From contig CAZHHX010000016.1 of assembly GCA_964532465.1 (NCBI GenBank), forward strand, positions 10,469 through 74,468: DNA of 64,000 bases, written 5' to 3'. Numbering within the stretch: position 1 is the stretch's first letter; each line of letters opens with the position of its first letter. A program made the translations under genes and the position numbers. Shown here one piece after another: positions 34,412 to 43,954 of the stretch. This stretch comes from JAPLKB01 sp964532465. Its GTDB lineage: Bacteria; Desulfobacterota; Syntrophorhabdia; Syntrophorhabdales; Syntrophorhabdaceae. The notes under the pieces are model-generated. The model was not told the origin of the DNA. It ran no database searches and saw only the letters and a list, made by a program, of their open reading frames with translations.

Positions 34412-34949
34412 TCCTTATAATAACATAGAGGAAAGATTGCTTCATCTTTTATTTAAAGCGAACAATTAACTATCTGACTAATTCGTGTGTAATATCCGAT
34501 ATACATACCAAAATATTTATTAAAAATCTTTCCATAATCCGCGCAGGGGGCATAACACTTATCCCCGGTTAAGAACATGGGTGTAAATCATCACAGTTGA
34601 CACATCCTTGCGTCCTAAAATTCACTTATATACTGGTTTGCTTTCAATAAGTGAGTGGCAAAAGAATGATGAAAATTCTTTATTGATCCCCGTAAAACCC
34701 ACCCTTTTTTCATTTTCCTGCTATTTTCATAAAATGTCAAGTATATTTCGAGCATTACAAATATTCAATATGCCAGTAACCCGAAACACCAAGCATTGAA
34801 CAGATATTTTGTTTGTACCGGTATTATTCTTTCCCCATAAAATTCGTAGACACATTGTCTACAAACATTATAAATCTCCGTAAAGTCAATACAGTCCTTG
34901 TATAGAGCAATTTCGCTTTTAAAACTATCTCCTGAGATTCACTGAAGTT
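34412..34949. other. Intergenic region with a dispersed hairpin repeat
   Basis: No gene is recognised in this 538-nt stretch. Its right part (34839-34926) contains one copy of a dispersed hairpin repeat listed separately. The left part is AT-rich; ending in the hicB promoter region, it shows no recognisable insertion-sequence ends. Confidence 0.4.
34839..34926. repeat. Dispersed hairpin repeat, copy 1
   Basis: A hairpin GTAGACA-CAT-TGTCTAC is followed by ATAAATCTCCGTAAAG and GCAATTTCGCTTTTAAAAC. The copy at 53947-54036 has the same tail blocks at the same distances behind a different hairpin. Confidence 0.65.
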
Positions 34950-35537
34950 CTACTCCGGTTCTGTTGTTGCAGCATCCTTTTCCCAGTAAAGCACTTTTCG
35001 TATTCTTTCCACAATAGGTTTGACCATATCAGGGTTTTTTACTGTCGCAGTTTCACTCCACTGTCTCCAATTGCCGAGCAGTTCGTGGTACAGGTCCGCG
35101 CATGCCTTGTGATAAATGACCTGCGGCTGCGGCTCAAGGCCTGCGGCGCATTCTTTAAGCGCATTATATAAAAGGTCTTTTTCTTTTTCGTTTTCCGTAT
35201 TGAAGACTATTACCTTTGTTTTTTTACTTGCGTCGCCGGACCCGAATCGCCCCTTTATATACATGTCGTCAGGCATGTTTTTTTCAAATTCAGATAAAAA
35301 CTTCGTGCATTCATCAATGCTCTTCACCAGCACGACTATTTTCCAGCAATTATAGGCGCTGCCGAGTTCGATCTCAGTCTTGCCCGCTGAGAGTTGTTCG
35401 TAAAGGTTCATTATGCAGGGAACGCATTTTCCGTATATATCGTTTTTTGTCCTTTTCAGCTTGGGATCTGTTTCAAAACTCACCCACCTCGTTTCGCTTC
35501 CTGCAAAAAATCGTTTGTCTATGTAAAGTTTTCCCAT
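34950..35537 (-). CDS. Hypothetical protein, 195 aa
   Basis: Not recognised. A soluble alpha/beta protein without signal peptide or membrane segment. The N-terminus MGKLYIDKRFFAGSETRWVS contains a possible degraded binding surface; two cysteines sit close in GKCVPCIMNLY (about 37-47), and further cysteines are at about residues 64, 77, 129 and 145. Charged helices dominate the C-terminal half (IYHKACADLYHELLGNWRQW). It follows xseA by 14 nt on the same strand and takes the place where the small exonuclease subunit gene xseB often sits, but it does not resemble XseB. The ATG at 35537 was taken without a strong ribosome site. Confidence 0.6.
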   Translation of the reverse strand: MGKLYIDKRFFAGSETRWVSFETDPKLKRTKNDIYGKCVPCIMNLYEQLSAGKTEIELGSAYNCWKIVVLVKSIDECTKFLSEFEKNMPDDMYIKGRFGSGDASKKTKVIVFNTENEKEKDLLYNALKECAAGLEPQPQVIYHKACADLYHELLGNWRQWSETATVKNPDMVKPIVERIRKVLYWEKDAATTEPE

Positions 35538-35551
35538 ACGTGGCCTCTCTG

Positions 35552-36751
35552 CTACAATCGCTTATCCGTGACAGTGCAATCGGCTTCGCCTTTGTGGAGC
35601 TTTACAAGCAGTTCCTCTCCCTTTATGACCTGGTCCGCGCTGACTACGACTTCTTTTGTGTCCTTTTTTATTACAATACTGTAGCCCCTTCTTAAAATAT
35701 TGTCAGGATTCAGGTCGGCTATCCTCTGGCTGAGTGTTTCTACCTGCACTCTTTTATTCCGGGAATATACGGAAAAACCATGCATCATGTTGTTCAGCAG
35801 TTCATCCAGATACATACGGTAATCCGTAAAAAGACTTTTCTTCTCCTTCAGCTCCATAGTTCCCTGATAGAGAAGGAACTTTGATTTTTCAAGTCTTTTT
35901 TTTATCCCCTTTTCCAGTTTTTTCTCCATATCAAGAATTGAATCAAGAAGTTCTGCTTTGCTCCTTACAACAATATCGGCAGCCGCTGTCGGCGTAGGCG
36001 CGCGCACATCCGCCGCGAAATCGGCAATGGTAAAATCCACTTCATGGCCAACAGCAGACACAACCGGTATCTCCGATGCGAAAATGGCTCTGGCTACAAT
36101 TTCTTCGTTGAATGGCGCGAGGTCTTCCAGCGAACCGCCGCCCCTGCCTACGATTACAACATCCGCCTCTTTTGTTCTGCTGAAGTAATCGATTCCTTCA
36201 GCAATTTCATAACAGGCGTCATCTCCCTGAACCTTGACAGGATATATCAATACGGACATATTTTCATATTTTCCATATATAACCTTCAGCATATCCCTTA
36301 TAGCAGCGCCTGCCGGCGAAGTCACAATGCCGATTCTCTTCGGAAACAACGGCAGCGGTTTTTTTCCTTCAGCATCAAAAAGTCCTTCTTTCAGTAATCT
36401 TTCTTTCAATTTCTGGAATTTCAATTGCAGAAGTCCCAGACCCTGCACTTCTATGGCATCAACAAGCAGTCTGTATTCGCCTCTTTTTTCATATACATCA
36501 ACCCTACCCTTACAAATAACAGCCGCGCCGTCTTTTATCATGTCTTCCGGATACTTGTCCCAAAAATTGAAGGCCACGGCCTTTATCATTGCATTATCAT
36601 CTTTCAATGTAAAATAAAGGTGCCCCGAAGGGTAAAGCTTGAAGTTGGAAATCTCTCCCTGAACCAGCACATCCCTGAATTGGCTGTTAATGGATTGCCT
36701 GATTTTTGCAGTCAGCTCTGATATGGTGTATATCATGATGGAATTATTCAT
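35552..36751 (-). CDS. xseA: Exodeoxyribonuclease VII large subunit
   Basis: 399-aa XseA with normal family length. The N-terminal OB-fold (about 1-105) begins TISELTAKIRQSINSQFRDV and contains VQGEISNFKLYPSGHLYFTL. The catalytic domain shows RIGIVTSPAGAAIRDMLKV, ADVVIVGRGGGSLEDLAPFN, SEIPVVSAVGHEVDFTIADF and ADVRAPTPTAAADIV. A coiled-coil region follows (about 265-345), and the C-terminal segment has NILRRGYSIV. It degrades single-stranded DNA with XseB, used in repair and recombination. No xseB is visible within the window. Start 36751 is the first ATG; the next, five codons on, is equally possible. Confidence 0.95.
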   Translation of the reverse strand: MNNSIMIYTISELTAKIRQSINSQFRDVLVQGEISNFKLYPSGHLYFTLKDDNAMIKAVAFNFWDKYPEDMIKDGAAVICKGRVDVYEKRGEYRLLVDAIEVQGLGLLQLKFQKLKERLLKEGLFDAEGKKPLPLFPKRIGIVTSPAGAAIRDMLKVIYGKYENMSVLIYPVKVQGDDACYEIAEGIDYFSRTKEADVVIVGRGGGSLEDLAPFNEEIVARAIFASEIPVVSAVGHEVDFTIADFAADVRAPTPTAAADIVVRSKAELLDSILDMEKKLEKGIKKRLEKSKFLLYQGTMELKEKKSLFTDYRMYLDELLNNMMHGFSVYSRNKRVQVETLSQRIADLNPDNILRRGYSIVIKKDTKEVVVSADQVIKGEELLVKLHKGEADCTVTDKRL

Positions 36752-36947
36752 TATGCCGGGTAATTCTTTTTTGTATTTTATTTTCAGATTACTGTCCTCT
36801 CAATCAATATTCTTCAGCTTATTATCTATTGAACCATATATTAAAGCTTCGCAAGCTTTCCTTGTACCTTCATCAGTATACCATCTTCAAGAATATCGAG
36901 GAAGTGCGAATAGAACAATTGCGGATTATTTTTTAAGATAATTGAAT

Positions 36948-39900
36948 CTACTTATCAAGCAATTCCCGTAATTTTATGAGAAGTTCTGTGGGAGAAACAG
37001 GCTTGGCAATGAAGTTAAAGTCATCACCATGCACTCCTTTACTAACCAGGATATCCCTGGTATAGCCGCTGGCAAAGAGCACCTTAACATCAGATTTTAT
37101 CGCCTTTATCTCCTCATACACTTCTTTCCCGTTTTTTCCGGGCATAACTACATCGATAATAAGAAGATCAATCCTGTCCACGTTTTCTTTAAATCTCTGA
37201 ATTGCGTCAAGGCCATCTACGGCGGTAAGTACAGTATAACCGGCATCTTTTAATATTATGCTTGTCAGGTTCAGTACAGACTCATTGTCTTCTGCCACAA
37301 GAATTGTTTCCGTTCCCTTTACAGCCTGCGGTGAAAGAACCTGTTCTTCATGAACTTCCATCTGAATCAAAGGAAAATATATATTAAAAGTTGTTCCATG
37401 GCCGGACTCGCTGTACACAGTGATAAATCCGTTATGTTGTTTGATTATGCCGTAAACGATGGAAAGACCGAGGCCTGTTCCTTTGCCCACCTCTTTTGTG
37501 GTATAGAAGGGGTCGAAAATTCTGCCCGTTGTTTCCTTATCCATTCCGACACCGGTATCAGATACAGTGAGGAGGGCGTATTTGCCGGGAGCGCCATAAC
37601 CGTGTGTCCTTATAAAAAGGTCATTCAGGTATACAGACTTGACAATAATATGAAGTTTCCCTCCTTCCGGCATGGCATCACGTGCGTTTGTGGAAAGATT
37701 AATCAGCACCTGGTCTATTTGCGTCACATCTGCCATGACCGTCAGAGGTTCATCCGGAACAGAAGTTACAAATTCAATATCTTCCGTAAGAAGTCTTGAA
37801 AGCAGTTTTTCCATATTTTTGATAATCTGTTTGAGGTCCCGCGGTTTGGGGTTAATTGTCTGTTTTCTGCTGAAGGCAAGGAGGCTTTGGGTAAGCTGCG
37901 CGGCCTTTTCTGCGGACAGGAGTATTTGTTCGGCGTAATGTCCTGTAGTGGTTTCCTTTGTGGTCGTCATTTGCAGAAGATGTCCGTATCCTATTATTGC
38001 TGTGAGTATGTTGTTAAAATCATGGGCAATACCTGCGGCAAGCTGGCCCACGGTTTCCATCTTCTGAGTCTGAAGTATCTGTGATTGCAGTTTTTGCTTT
38101 TCCTCCTCTGCCTCTTTGCGCTCGCTCACATCCCGCGCAAAGGCAAAAAGGTGCTCTTTCCCGTCAAACTCCAGGTAGTTCAGCGTAAGGTCAACAGGAA
38201 AGACGGTACCGTCTTTTCTTGTGTGCACGGACTCCATCATCAGAAATCTTTTCTCCTTCTCCTTCAGGACTTTGATAATTTCATCCCATTTGGAATAAGG
38301 AAAATAGCTGTCCCAGTCACGTACATTGCTTGACAGAAGCTCCTCCTCACTGTATCCCAGAGATGTACAGGCTGCCCTGTTTACTCTGAAAGGCTTTCCC
38401 GCAGTAGTGAGCCAGAAGGTGGGAACAGCCGAATGTTCAACGGAGAACTGGGTAAGCCTTAACTGTTCTTCTATTTTTTTTCTCTCCGTAATATCCATAA
38501 AAAGAACCAGTCTTAAGGGTTTATTCATGAAATCAAGATCATGGGCTGACACGATGACATCAAAGACCGTTCCATCTTTTTTCCGATGTCTGTAAGAAGG
38601 CACCTTATTCACATTTTCAGCGGACATGGCAACTCCTTTAAGGAGCGCCGGCACGTCCTCGGGAGGCCGAAGATCCTTTACAGTCATAGCGAGGAATTCC
38701 TCTCTGGCATAGCCATACTGCTCGGTTGCCGTATCATTCGCGTCAACTATAGCCAGGGTTTCACGGTCAAATACAACTGCCGGAAGGGGATTGTCTTGAA
38801 ACAATTTGCGATATCTTTCCTCACTTTCCTTTAGCGCCTCCTCTGCTTTCTGACGTCTCGTGATTTCCCGCGCCTGCTGAACATTCTGAACGGCAAGAAC
38901 GGAAACCTGCCTGGCAATTAAAAAAAGAGCATTACATATGTTTTCAAATTGTTCACGCGGCATTAAAGACGCTTCGGACAGGGCAGCGCGATATTCATCA
39001 GCGCTTATTCCTATTATCCCGGCAAATTTTTCAAGCTCCCCATCACCGGGCATATTCTCGCGTATCTGTCCCACATGCCAGATTGCCACGGGATGTTCTC
39101 CTACCGTAATTGTAGCGCTGCCGTGGAGGAGCCCGCAGGCAGGGCAGATTTCAATATGAGGGCTTGCAACCGCTCTCTTCCCGGTAGAGGCAATAGCATA
39201 TATGCAATCTGCCCTGCCCTTTTCCGTGCTTCTTACAATACTTCCGCAAAGCCGGGAAAAATGGCTCGGAGAGGTAATAAACTGTCCGTTCATATCAGTA
39301 ATAACCGAGGCTGTGCCGGTGGCCAAAGAAAAAGCCTCCTGTATCGCCTCAATTTCATTAATGTTGAAGACATCACTGAATTTAAGGGTGGATGTATCGC
39401 CTATGGGCTGAGTCAGAGCCACCAGTCGCTGTTCCAGCATCTGTGCATAGCTGCTGAGAGTTTCTTCAGCTATTTTCCGTTCCGTGATATCTCTGCTGAA
39501 AACAGCTATACCATACACCTGATCATTGCTGTCTGCCATAGGATAAAAGGTATTTTCAAGCCATACCCCGCTCCGGAAATCTTCAAACTTGACAGGCTGC
39601 CCTGTCATTACAACCTGGTCAACTTGTTCACGGCGCTTTTTTAAAACTTCCTCGGGCATAAGAACATCTATTACCGTACCGACCAAATCCTTGACTTTTT
39701 TATGAAAGCGGGCAGCGAGACTTTCATTTGCCGCAAGAACCTTCCCGGAGATTTCCACCAGAAATACAGCGTCCGTTGTGGCATTCAGGAGAGCCTGTAC
39801 CGCTTGTTCACTTTGCTCTAAAGCGGCTTCCGTCTTCTTCCTTTCCGTTATGTCTCTCGCGGAAGTAATAACGTAGAGTACCCTGCCCTCCCTGTTTAGA

Positions 39901-40313
39901 AGCGGAATAATCAGCCAGTCTATCCATATTCCTATGGGAAGCTGAAACTCGATGCGGTTGGGCATGCCGGTATCAAAAGCATGGGCAAGGGCGTCTTCCC
40001 ACATATTTACCAGATGTTCCGGGAAACCGAGTTCCTTATGAGTTTTTCCGATAAACCGGTCAACCGATAAACCCGACTGCTCTTCCACATTGCGGCTTAC
40101 ATAAAGATGACGGAACTTATCATCGAAGAGCATGATTGTATCAGGCAAATTATCCACAAGTGACCTGAATTTCTCCTCGCTCTCCCGAAGGGACTGCTCA
40201 ATTCGCGCATGTTCGTCTGCTTTTTTCCTGTATTCGTCTAATTGTTGTTGCAAAAAATGAATTTCAGCTATCAGTTCATCTTTCGTCTTATCACTATAAT
40301 CGTATGACATCAT
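36948..40313 (-). CDS. Multi-PAS hybrid sensor histidine kinase with PocR domain and C-terminal receiver
   Basis: 1121-aa soluble hybrid kinase. A coiled-coil N-terminus is followed by PAS1 (about 45-160, ending SARDITERK) and PAS2 (about 165-285, ending FSRDITERK). A PocR-type ligand-binding domain (about 310-480) contains CIYAIASTGKRAVASPHIEI and CPACGLLHGSATI; PocR domains sense small hydrocarbon derivatives. PAS3 (about 505-625) and PAS4 (about 630-745) precede HisKA with AGIAHDFNNILTAIIGYGHL, HATPase_c with NARDAMPEGG, SDTGVGMD and GKGTGLGLSIVYGI, and a receiver (about 1005-1121, phosphoacceptor Asp in LLIIDVVMPGKNG). It may report on an organic substrate. No dedicated output regulator lies next to it; the terminator of the thi operon is upstream. 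Confidence 0.9.
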   Translation of the reverse strand: MMSYDYSDKTKDELIAEIHFLQQQLDEYRKKADEHARIEQSLRESEEKFRSLVDNLPDTIMLFDDKFRHLYVSRNVEEQSGLSVDRFIGKTHKELGFPEHLVNMWEDALAHAFDTGMPNRIEFQLPIGIWIDWLIIPLLNREGRVLYVITSARDITERKKTEAALEQSEQAVQALLNATTDAVFLVEISGKVLAANESLAARFHKKVKDLVGTVIDVLMPEEVLKKRREQVDQVVMTGQPVKFEDFRSGVWLENTFYPMADSNDQVYGIAVFSRDITERKIAEETLSSYAQMLEQRLVALTQPIGDTSTLKFSDVFNINEIEAIQEAFSLATGTASVITDMNGQFITSPSHFSRLCGSIVRSTEKGRADCIYAIASTGKRAVASPHIEICPACGLLHGSATITVGEHPVAIWHVGQIRENMPGDGELEKFAGIIGISADEYRAALSEASLMPREQFENICNALFLIARQVSVLAVQNVQQAREITRRQKAEEALKESEERYRKLFQDNPLPAVVFDRETLAIVDANDTATEQYGYAREEFLAMTVKDLRPPEDVPALLKGVAMSAENVNKVPSYRHRKKDGTVFDVIVSAHDLDFMNKPLRLVLFMDITERKKIEEQLRLTQFSVEHSAVPTFWLTTAGKPFRVNRAACTSLGYSEEELLSSNVRDWDSYFPYSKWDEIIKVLKEKEKRFLMMESVHTRKDGTVFPVDLTLNYLEFDGKEHLFAFARDVSERKEAEEEKQKLQSQILQTQKMETVGQLAAGIAHDFNNILTAIIGYGHLLQMTTTKETTTGHYAEQILLSAEKAAQLTQSLLAFSRKQTINPKPRDLKQIIKNMEKLLSRLLTEDIEFVTSVPDEPLTVMADVTQIDQVLINLSTNARDAMPEGGKLHIIVKSVYLNDLFIRTHGYGAPGKYALLTVSDTGVGMDKETTGRIFDPFYTTKEVGKGTGLGLSIVYGIIKQHNGFITVYSESGHGTTFNIYFPLIQMEVHEEQVLSPQAVKGTETILVAEDNESVLNLTSIILKDAGYTVLTAVDGLDAIQRFKENVDRIDLLIIDVVMPGKNGKEVYEEIKAIKSDVKVLFASGYTRDILVSKGVHGDDFNFIAKPVSPTELLIKLRELLDK

Positions 40314-40365
40314 TCATCCTGACTCTTTTAATGGATGTTTCTCAATATTCTTCTTCCCCTATCAA

Positions 40366-40399
40366 ACAAAAAAGGCATAAACAATGGGATTTATGCCTT
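40366..40399 (-). terminator. Rho-independent terminator of the thiamin operon
   Basis: On the minus strand AAGGCATAAA (40399-40390) pairs perfectly with TTTATGCCTT (40381-40372) across an 8-nt loop and runs into a T tract. It lies about 100 nt after the thiC stop codon. Confidence 0.85.
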
Positions 40400-40465
40400 A
40401 ATAAAAAATGGATAAGCCTTTCATAACTAAATTATAGCACTAAAAAGACTGTTTGTTATCGCAAT

Positions 40466-40500
40466 TAATACTCCGTCCTCTTGTGGCGGGGTGATTCATC
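40466..40500. repeat. Palindromic 3'-end repeat after thiC (copy 2)
   Basis: TACTCCGTCCTCTTGTGGCG followed by GGGTGATTCATC, ending at the thiC stop codon. Same family as the repeats at 26648, 51650 and 53676-53800 (stem-loop plus GTGATTCAT tail). Confidence 0.5.
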
Positions 40501-41791
40501 ACTTTTTCAGATAATCCTTCATGATTTTCATGGAACAGAATTCACCGCACATACTGCATACATCATTGCGGAGGTTCCTCTCTTTCCTGAAATCCTTTAT
40601 TTTATCAGGGTCTATGGCGCACTTGATCTGTCCTTCCCAGTCAAGGGCCTTTCTGTATTCGGACATAGCGCGGTCACGCTCCCATGCCGCCTTATTGCCC
40701 CTTGCAAGGTCTGCCGCATGGGCTGCAATTTTTGTTACGATAACACCCTCCCTTACATCCGCAGGTTCAGGCAGGCCAAGGTGTTCGCTCGGCGTAACAT
40801 AACAGAGAAAATCAGCCCCGTAGAAACCTGCCAGGGCTCCGCCGATGGCTGAAGTAATATGGTCGTAACCGGGAGCAATATCCGTTACCACAGGCCCAAG
40901 CACATAAAAGGGCGCATCGTTGCAGATTCTTTTCTGAAGGAGAATATTCATCTCTATCTGGTTTATCGGCACATGGCCGGGGCCTTCGATCATTACCTGC
41001 ACCCCGTTTTTTAACGCTTCCGCGCAGAGCTCGCCGAGGATGATAAGTTCCTCTATCTGTCCCCTGTCGGTGGCGTCAGCAATACATCCCGGTCTCAAAC
41101 CGTCGCCTAAGCTCAATGTCATATCATATTTTTTCGCGATTTCAATAAGCCGGTCAAACTGCTCGTACAGGGGGTTTTCCTTCTTATTCACGATCATCCA
41201 TTCCGTAAGAAAAGCGCCCCCTCGGCTTACGATATCCGTTATTCTGCCCTGTTTTCTCAGCCGCTCTATTGAACTCTGAGTAACGCCGCAGTGTACTGTA
41301 ACGAAATCCACACCGTCCTCGCCGTGCCGCTCTATCACATCAAAGAGATCATCAGGCTCCATATTGGTAATGGCTTTCCTCTTCTTTACCGTTTCTACCG
41401 CGGCCTGGTATATGGGGACTGTGCCTAAGGGGATGCCTGCTTCTTCTATGATAATTTTTCTTATTTCATCCAGGTTGCCGCCCGTGCTCAGATCCATCAC
41501 CGCGTCCGCGCCGGCCTCTTTTGCCATCCTCAGTTTTTCCAGCTCCACTTTAATATCTATCTTTTCCGTTGATGTCCCGATATTGGCATTTACTTTAACA
41601 CTCAGGCCTTTTCCCACACCTTTAGGAGTAAAGTTCTTATGCCGGTTGTTGGCAAGTATTGTTGCCTTGCCGGAAGCAATGTATCCACACAAAAGCGCTT
41701 TATCGATGCCTTCATCCGCGGCAACACGCTCCATAATTTCCGTGATTGTTCCATTACGTGCAGCAATTAATTGATTATTCTGATTCTTCAT
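40499..41791 (-). CDS. thiC: Phosphomethylpyrimidine synthase ThiC
   Basis: 430-aa radical-SAM enzyme that rearranges aminoimidazole ribotide into hydroxymethylpyrimidine phosphate for thiamin synthesis. The length matches the short bacterial/archaeal ThiC form lacking the plant-type N-terminal extension. Motifs: NANIGTS, MDLSTGGNLDEIR, TVPIYQAA, VTVHCGVT, SRGGAFLTEWM, SLGDGLRPGCIADATD, QVMIEGPGHVPINQIE, and the C-terminal cluster motif CSMCGEFC (C412, C415, C419). The start overlaps the thiDN stop by 4 nt. Last gene of the thi4-thiDN-thiC operon. Confidence 0.97.
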   Translation of the reverse strand: MKNQNNQLIAARNGTITEIMERVAADEGIDKALLCGYIASGKATILANNRHKNFTPKGVGKGLSVKVNANIGTSTEKIDIKVELEKLRMAKEAGADAVMDLSTGGNLDEIRKIIIEEAGIPLGTVPIYQAAVETVKKRKAITNMEPDDLFDVIERHGEDGVDFVTVHCGVTQSSIERLRKQGRITDIVSRGGAFLTEWMIVNKKENPLYEQFDRLIEIAKKYDMTLSLGDGLRPGCIADATDRGQIEELIILGELCAEALKNGVQVMIEGPGHVPINQIEMNILLQKRICNDAPFYVLGPVVTDIAPGYDHITSAIGGALAGFYGADFLCYVTPSEHLGLPEPADVREGVIVTKIAAHAADLARGNKAAWERDRAMSEYRKALDWEGQIKCAIDPDKIKDFRKERNLRNDVCSMCGEFCSMKIMKDYLKK

Positions 41792-43116
41792 GGTCTTATC
41801 ATCTCCATTTTTTTTATAAGCTCAAGGGGGTCTTTTGCGAAAAGCCTGATAATCGGTTCTTTTCCTATATCGCCAAGGTCATAAACTATATCCGGCGGTT
41901 GATCCGCCCTTTTTAGCGCCTCTTCAGTCAGATAATCGAGACTTTTCCCTTCTGCTTCTTTTACTCTTTCAGGTTCGTTTTTTCTGTCAAAAAACAGCAC
42001 TTTCATGGCTGACTCAAGGGCCTTTTCGATTATTTCCCTGTCATATCTCACACTGACGCATGACCTTATATGGGGGTAATATTTCATACAGGTGAGGATC
42101 AGTCTTGCCACATGGGATGACGCGCCAAAAGCCGGTTCTCCCTTTATAAGTATTTTCCCGTTATGTATCCCTATCCTTCCGGGAAAGGCAGCAATATCTT
42201 CAGTCCCTCCCGCATCCCTTATAGCGTAGCCCATATTCATCTGCACAGCAGGTATGAGTTCAACCATATTCAGTCTGCACAGCATCTCACCGGCTTCTTT
42301 CATGCTCTGAAGGACGCTCCACCTGTCGGAAAATCTGCTGTTAATAATGCCGGAAGACGCGTAAAAATATCCGTCAGAATCTATCCTGTAGCTGTCAGCC
42401 AGCAATTCTTCCATGAGCTTCTCTGACGCAAGGAAGGCCTCTTTCTTATCATATCCCTGGACAAGAAAGGCTGTCATGAGAGAGGAAAAGGCGCAGCCTG
42501 TGCCGTGCACTTCCCGGTCAATTCTGTGCTTTTTCCATGAGGTGAATTCTTTGCCGTCAAAAAACAAGTCAACGGGCTCGCCTGTCAGATGCCCTCCTTT
42601 TACAACAACAGCCTTGGGTCCCATATCAAATATATCCTTTGCGCAGGCTTCCATGTCCTTCAGGGTCTTTACCTCTTTCCCGATAATAAAAGACGCCTCC
42701 GGCAGATTCGGGGTAACAACATCCGCCATGGGGAATATCAGTTCTATAAGGCATTTCAGTCCTTCATCGCTTAAAAGCCGTGTCCCGTTCTTTGACTCCA
42801 TAACAGGATCAACAACAAGGGCAGGGTTGTCAAGATCGCTTAAAAGAGACGCGATTCTCTCTATATAAGCCTCGTTCCAAACAACGCCGATCTTTATGCC
42901 GTCAACAGGAGAACTTTTTTTTACCATATCCATCATCTCAAAAAACTGTGAATACGATATGGGAAATACATCCCGCACTCCCTGAGGTCCCTGGAGCACT
43001 ATGCATGTGGGCACGGATACGCCGTGCATGCCGAGAGCGGAAAATACATCGAGGTCCTTTGTAATGCCCGCTCCCGTTGACTGGTCATAACCGGCTATGG
43101 TGAGTATTTTTTTCAT
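41788..43116 (-). CDS. thiDN: Bifunctional hydroxymethylpyrimidine (phosphate) kinase / ThiN-type thiamin-phosphate synthase
   Basis: 442-aa fusion. Residues 1-255 are ThiD: ILTIAGYDQSTGAGITKDLD with the Gly-rich start, DPVMESKNGTRLL, VTPNLPEASFI, VVVKGGHLTGEP and the anion hole HGTGCAFSS. Residues about 270-442 are ThiN (RLNMVELIPAVQMNMGYAIR, AFPGRIGIHNGKI, FGASSHVARLILTCMKYYPH, VYDLGDIGKEPIIRLFAKDP). ThiN replaces ThiE in archaea and some anaerobes, joining the pyrimidine and thiazole phosphates. The gene overlaps thi4 and thiC by 4 nt each. No separate thiE is seen in the window. Confidence 0.93.
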   Translation of the reverse strand: MKKILTIAGYDQSTGAGITKDLDVFSALGMHGVSVPTCIVLQGPQGVRDVFPISYSQFFEMMDMVKKSSPVDGIKIGVVWNEAYIERIASLLSDLDNPALVVDPVMESKNGTRLLSDEGLKCLIELIFPMADVVTPNLPEASFIIGKEVKTLKDMEACAKDIFDMGPKAVVVKGGHLTGEPVDLFFDGKEFTSWKKHRIDREVHGTGCAFSSLMTAFLVQGYDKKEAFLASEKLMEELLADSYRIDSDGYFYASSGIINSRFSDRWSVLQSMKEAGEMLCRLNMVELIPAVQMNMGYAIRDAGGTEDIAAFPGRIGIHNGKILIKGEPAFGASSHVARLILTCMKYYPHIRSCVSVRYDREIIEKALESAMKVLFFDRKNEPERVKEAEGKSLDYLTEEALKRADQPPDIVYDLGDIGKEPIIRLFAKDPLELIKKMEMIRP

Positions 43117-43886
43117 TTTAATTTATCGGCAATAATATCGGCCACTTTCTTACCGGAGAGGAGCATACCGCCGAAGATGGGCCCCATCCTGTATGAACCG
43201 AAAGAAGCATTGGCGCTCATGCCCGCCACATAAAGTCCCGGAAATATTTCTTTTGTGTTTTCAAGTGTTGTTGCCTCTGCAACATGCGCCCACATTGATC
43301 TTTCTCCTTCAATTTTACCGGAAGGCGTGTTGAGCTTTATATTGTTCTTTCTTTCAAGGACTTTCACAACCTCAAGAGGATGACCCGTGGCGTCAATAAC
43401 GATTTTTGACATGATAGTCAGAGGGTCTACGTGGAGAGAAGCCATCTCGACGGCTGTCCAGTTAATGACAACACCTGTGACCGCGTTCTCCCTTACCACA
43501 AGGTCTTCGACGCTTATAAGATTAAACATCATGGCACCTGCCTTTACCGCTTTAAAACAAGCTCCGGTCACAGCCTCAACAGCGCCGACTGTATAGTAAC
43601 CTTCGGTATAAGGTCTTGCTGAAATATCAAGCTCATCAAGTATGTATTTACTTTCTTCCTGCACCACAATCTCATTAAACATCATGCCGCCGCCCCACAT
43701 ACCGCCGCCGACGGAGAGTTTCCTCTCAAATACTGCAACCTTAAACCCTTTTTTCGCAAGATAATAGGCAGCAACAAGACCCGAAGGCCCTGCGCCGCAC
43801 ACAGCCACATCAAGTTCAAGACAGGATAAAAGCTTTTCGGAATAGCGCTCGATTATTGCCCTGGTAACAATTTTTTCATCTATCAT
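43113..43886 (-). CDS. thi4: Thi4-family thiazole synthase, sulfide-dependent type
   Basis: 257-aa FAD/NAD-fold enzyme making the thiazole phosphate of thiamin. Motifs: VAVCGAGPSGLVAAYYLAKK dinucleotide fold, ERKLSVGGGMWGGGMMFNE, AGMSANASFGSYRMGPIFGG. At the position where suicidal eukaryotic Thi4 has the sulfur-donating Cys, this protein has His (SLHVDPLTI, His about residue 152), the pattern of methanogen enzymes that use free sulfide catalytically. This suits a sulfidic anaerobe. ATG 43886 was chosen for ribosome-site spacing over ATG 43895. No TPP riboswitch is visible in the short upstream space. Confidence 0.92.
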   Translation of the reverse strand: MIDEKIVTRAIIERYSEKLLSCLELDVAVCGAGPSGLVAAYYLAKKGFKVAVFERKLSVGGGMWGGGMMFNEIVVQEESKYILDELDISARPYTEGYYTVGAVEAVTGACFKAVKAGAMMFNLISVEDLVVRENAVTGVVINWTAVEMASLHVDPLTIMSKIVIDATGHPLEVVKVLERKNNIKLNTPSGKIEGERSMWAHVAEATTLENTKEIFPGLYVAGMSANASFGSYRMGPIFGGMLLSGKKVADIIADKLK

Positions 43887-43954
43887 AAAACCCATCCCTT
43901 AAAATAAATTTTGTAAATATATCACATTTCTCAGCGCGAGGGATATTAAAAACA

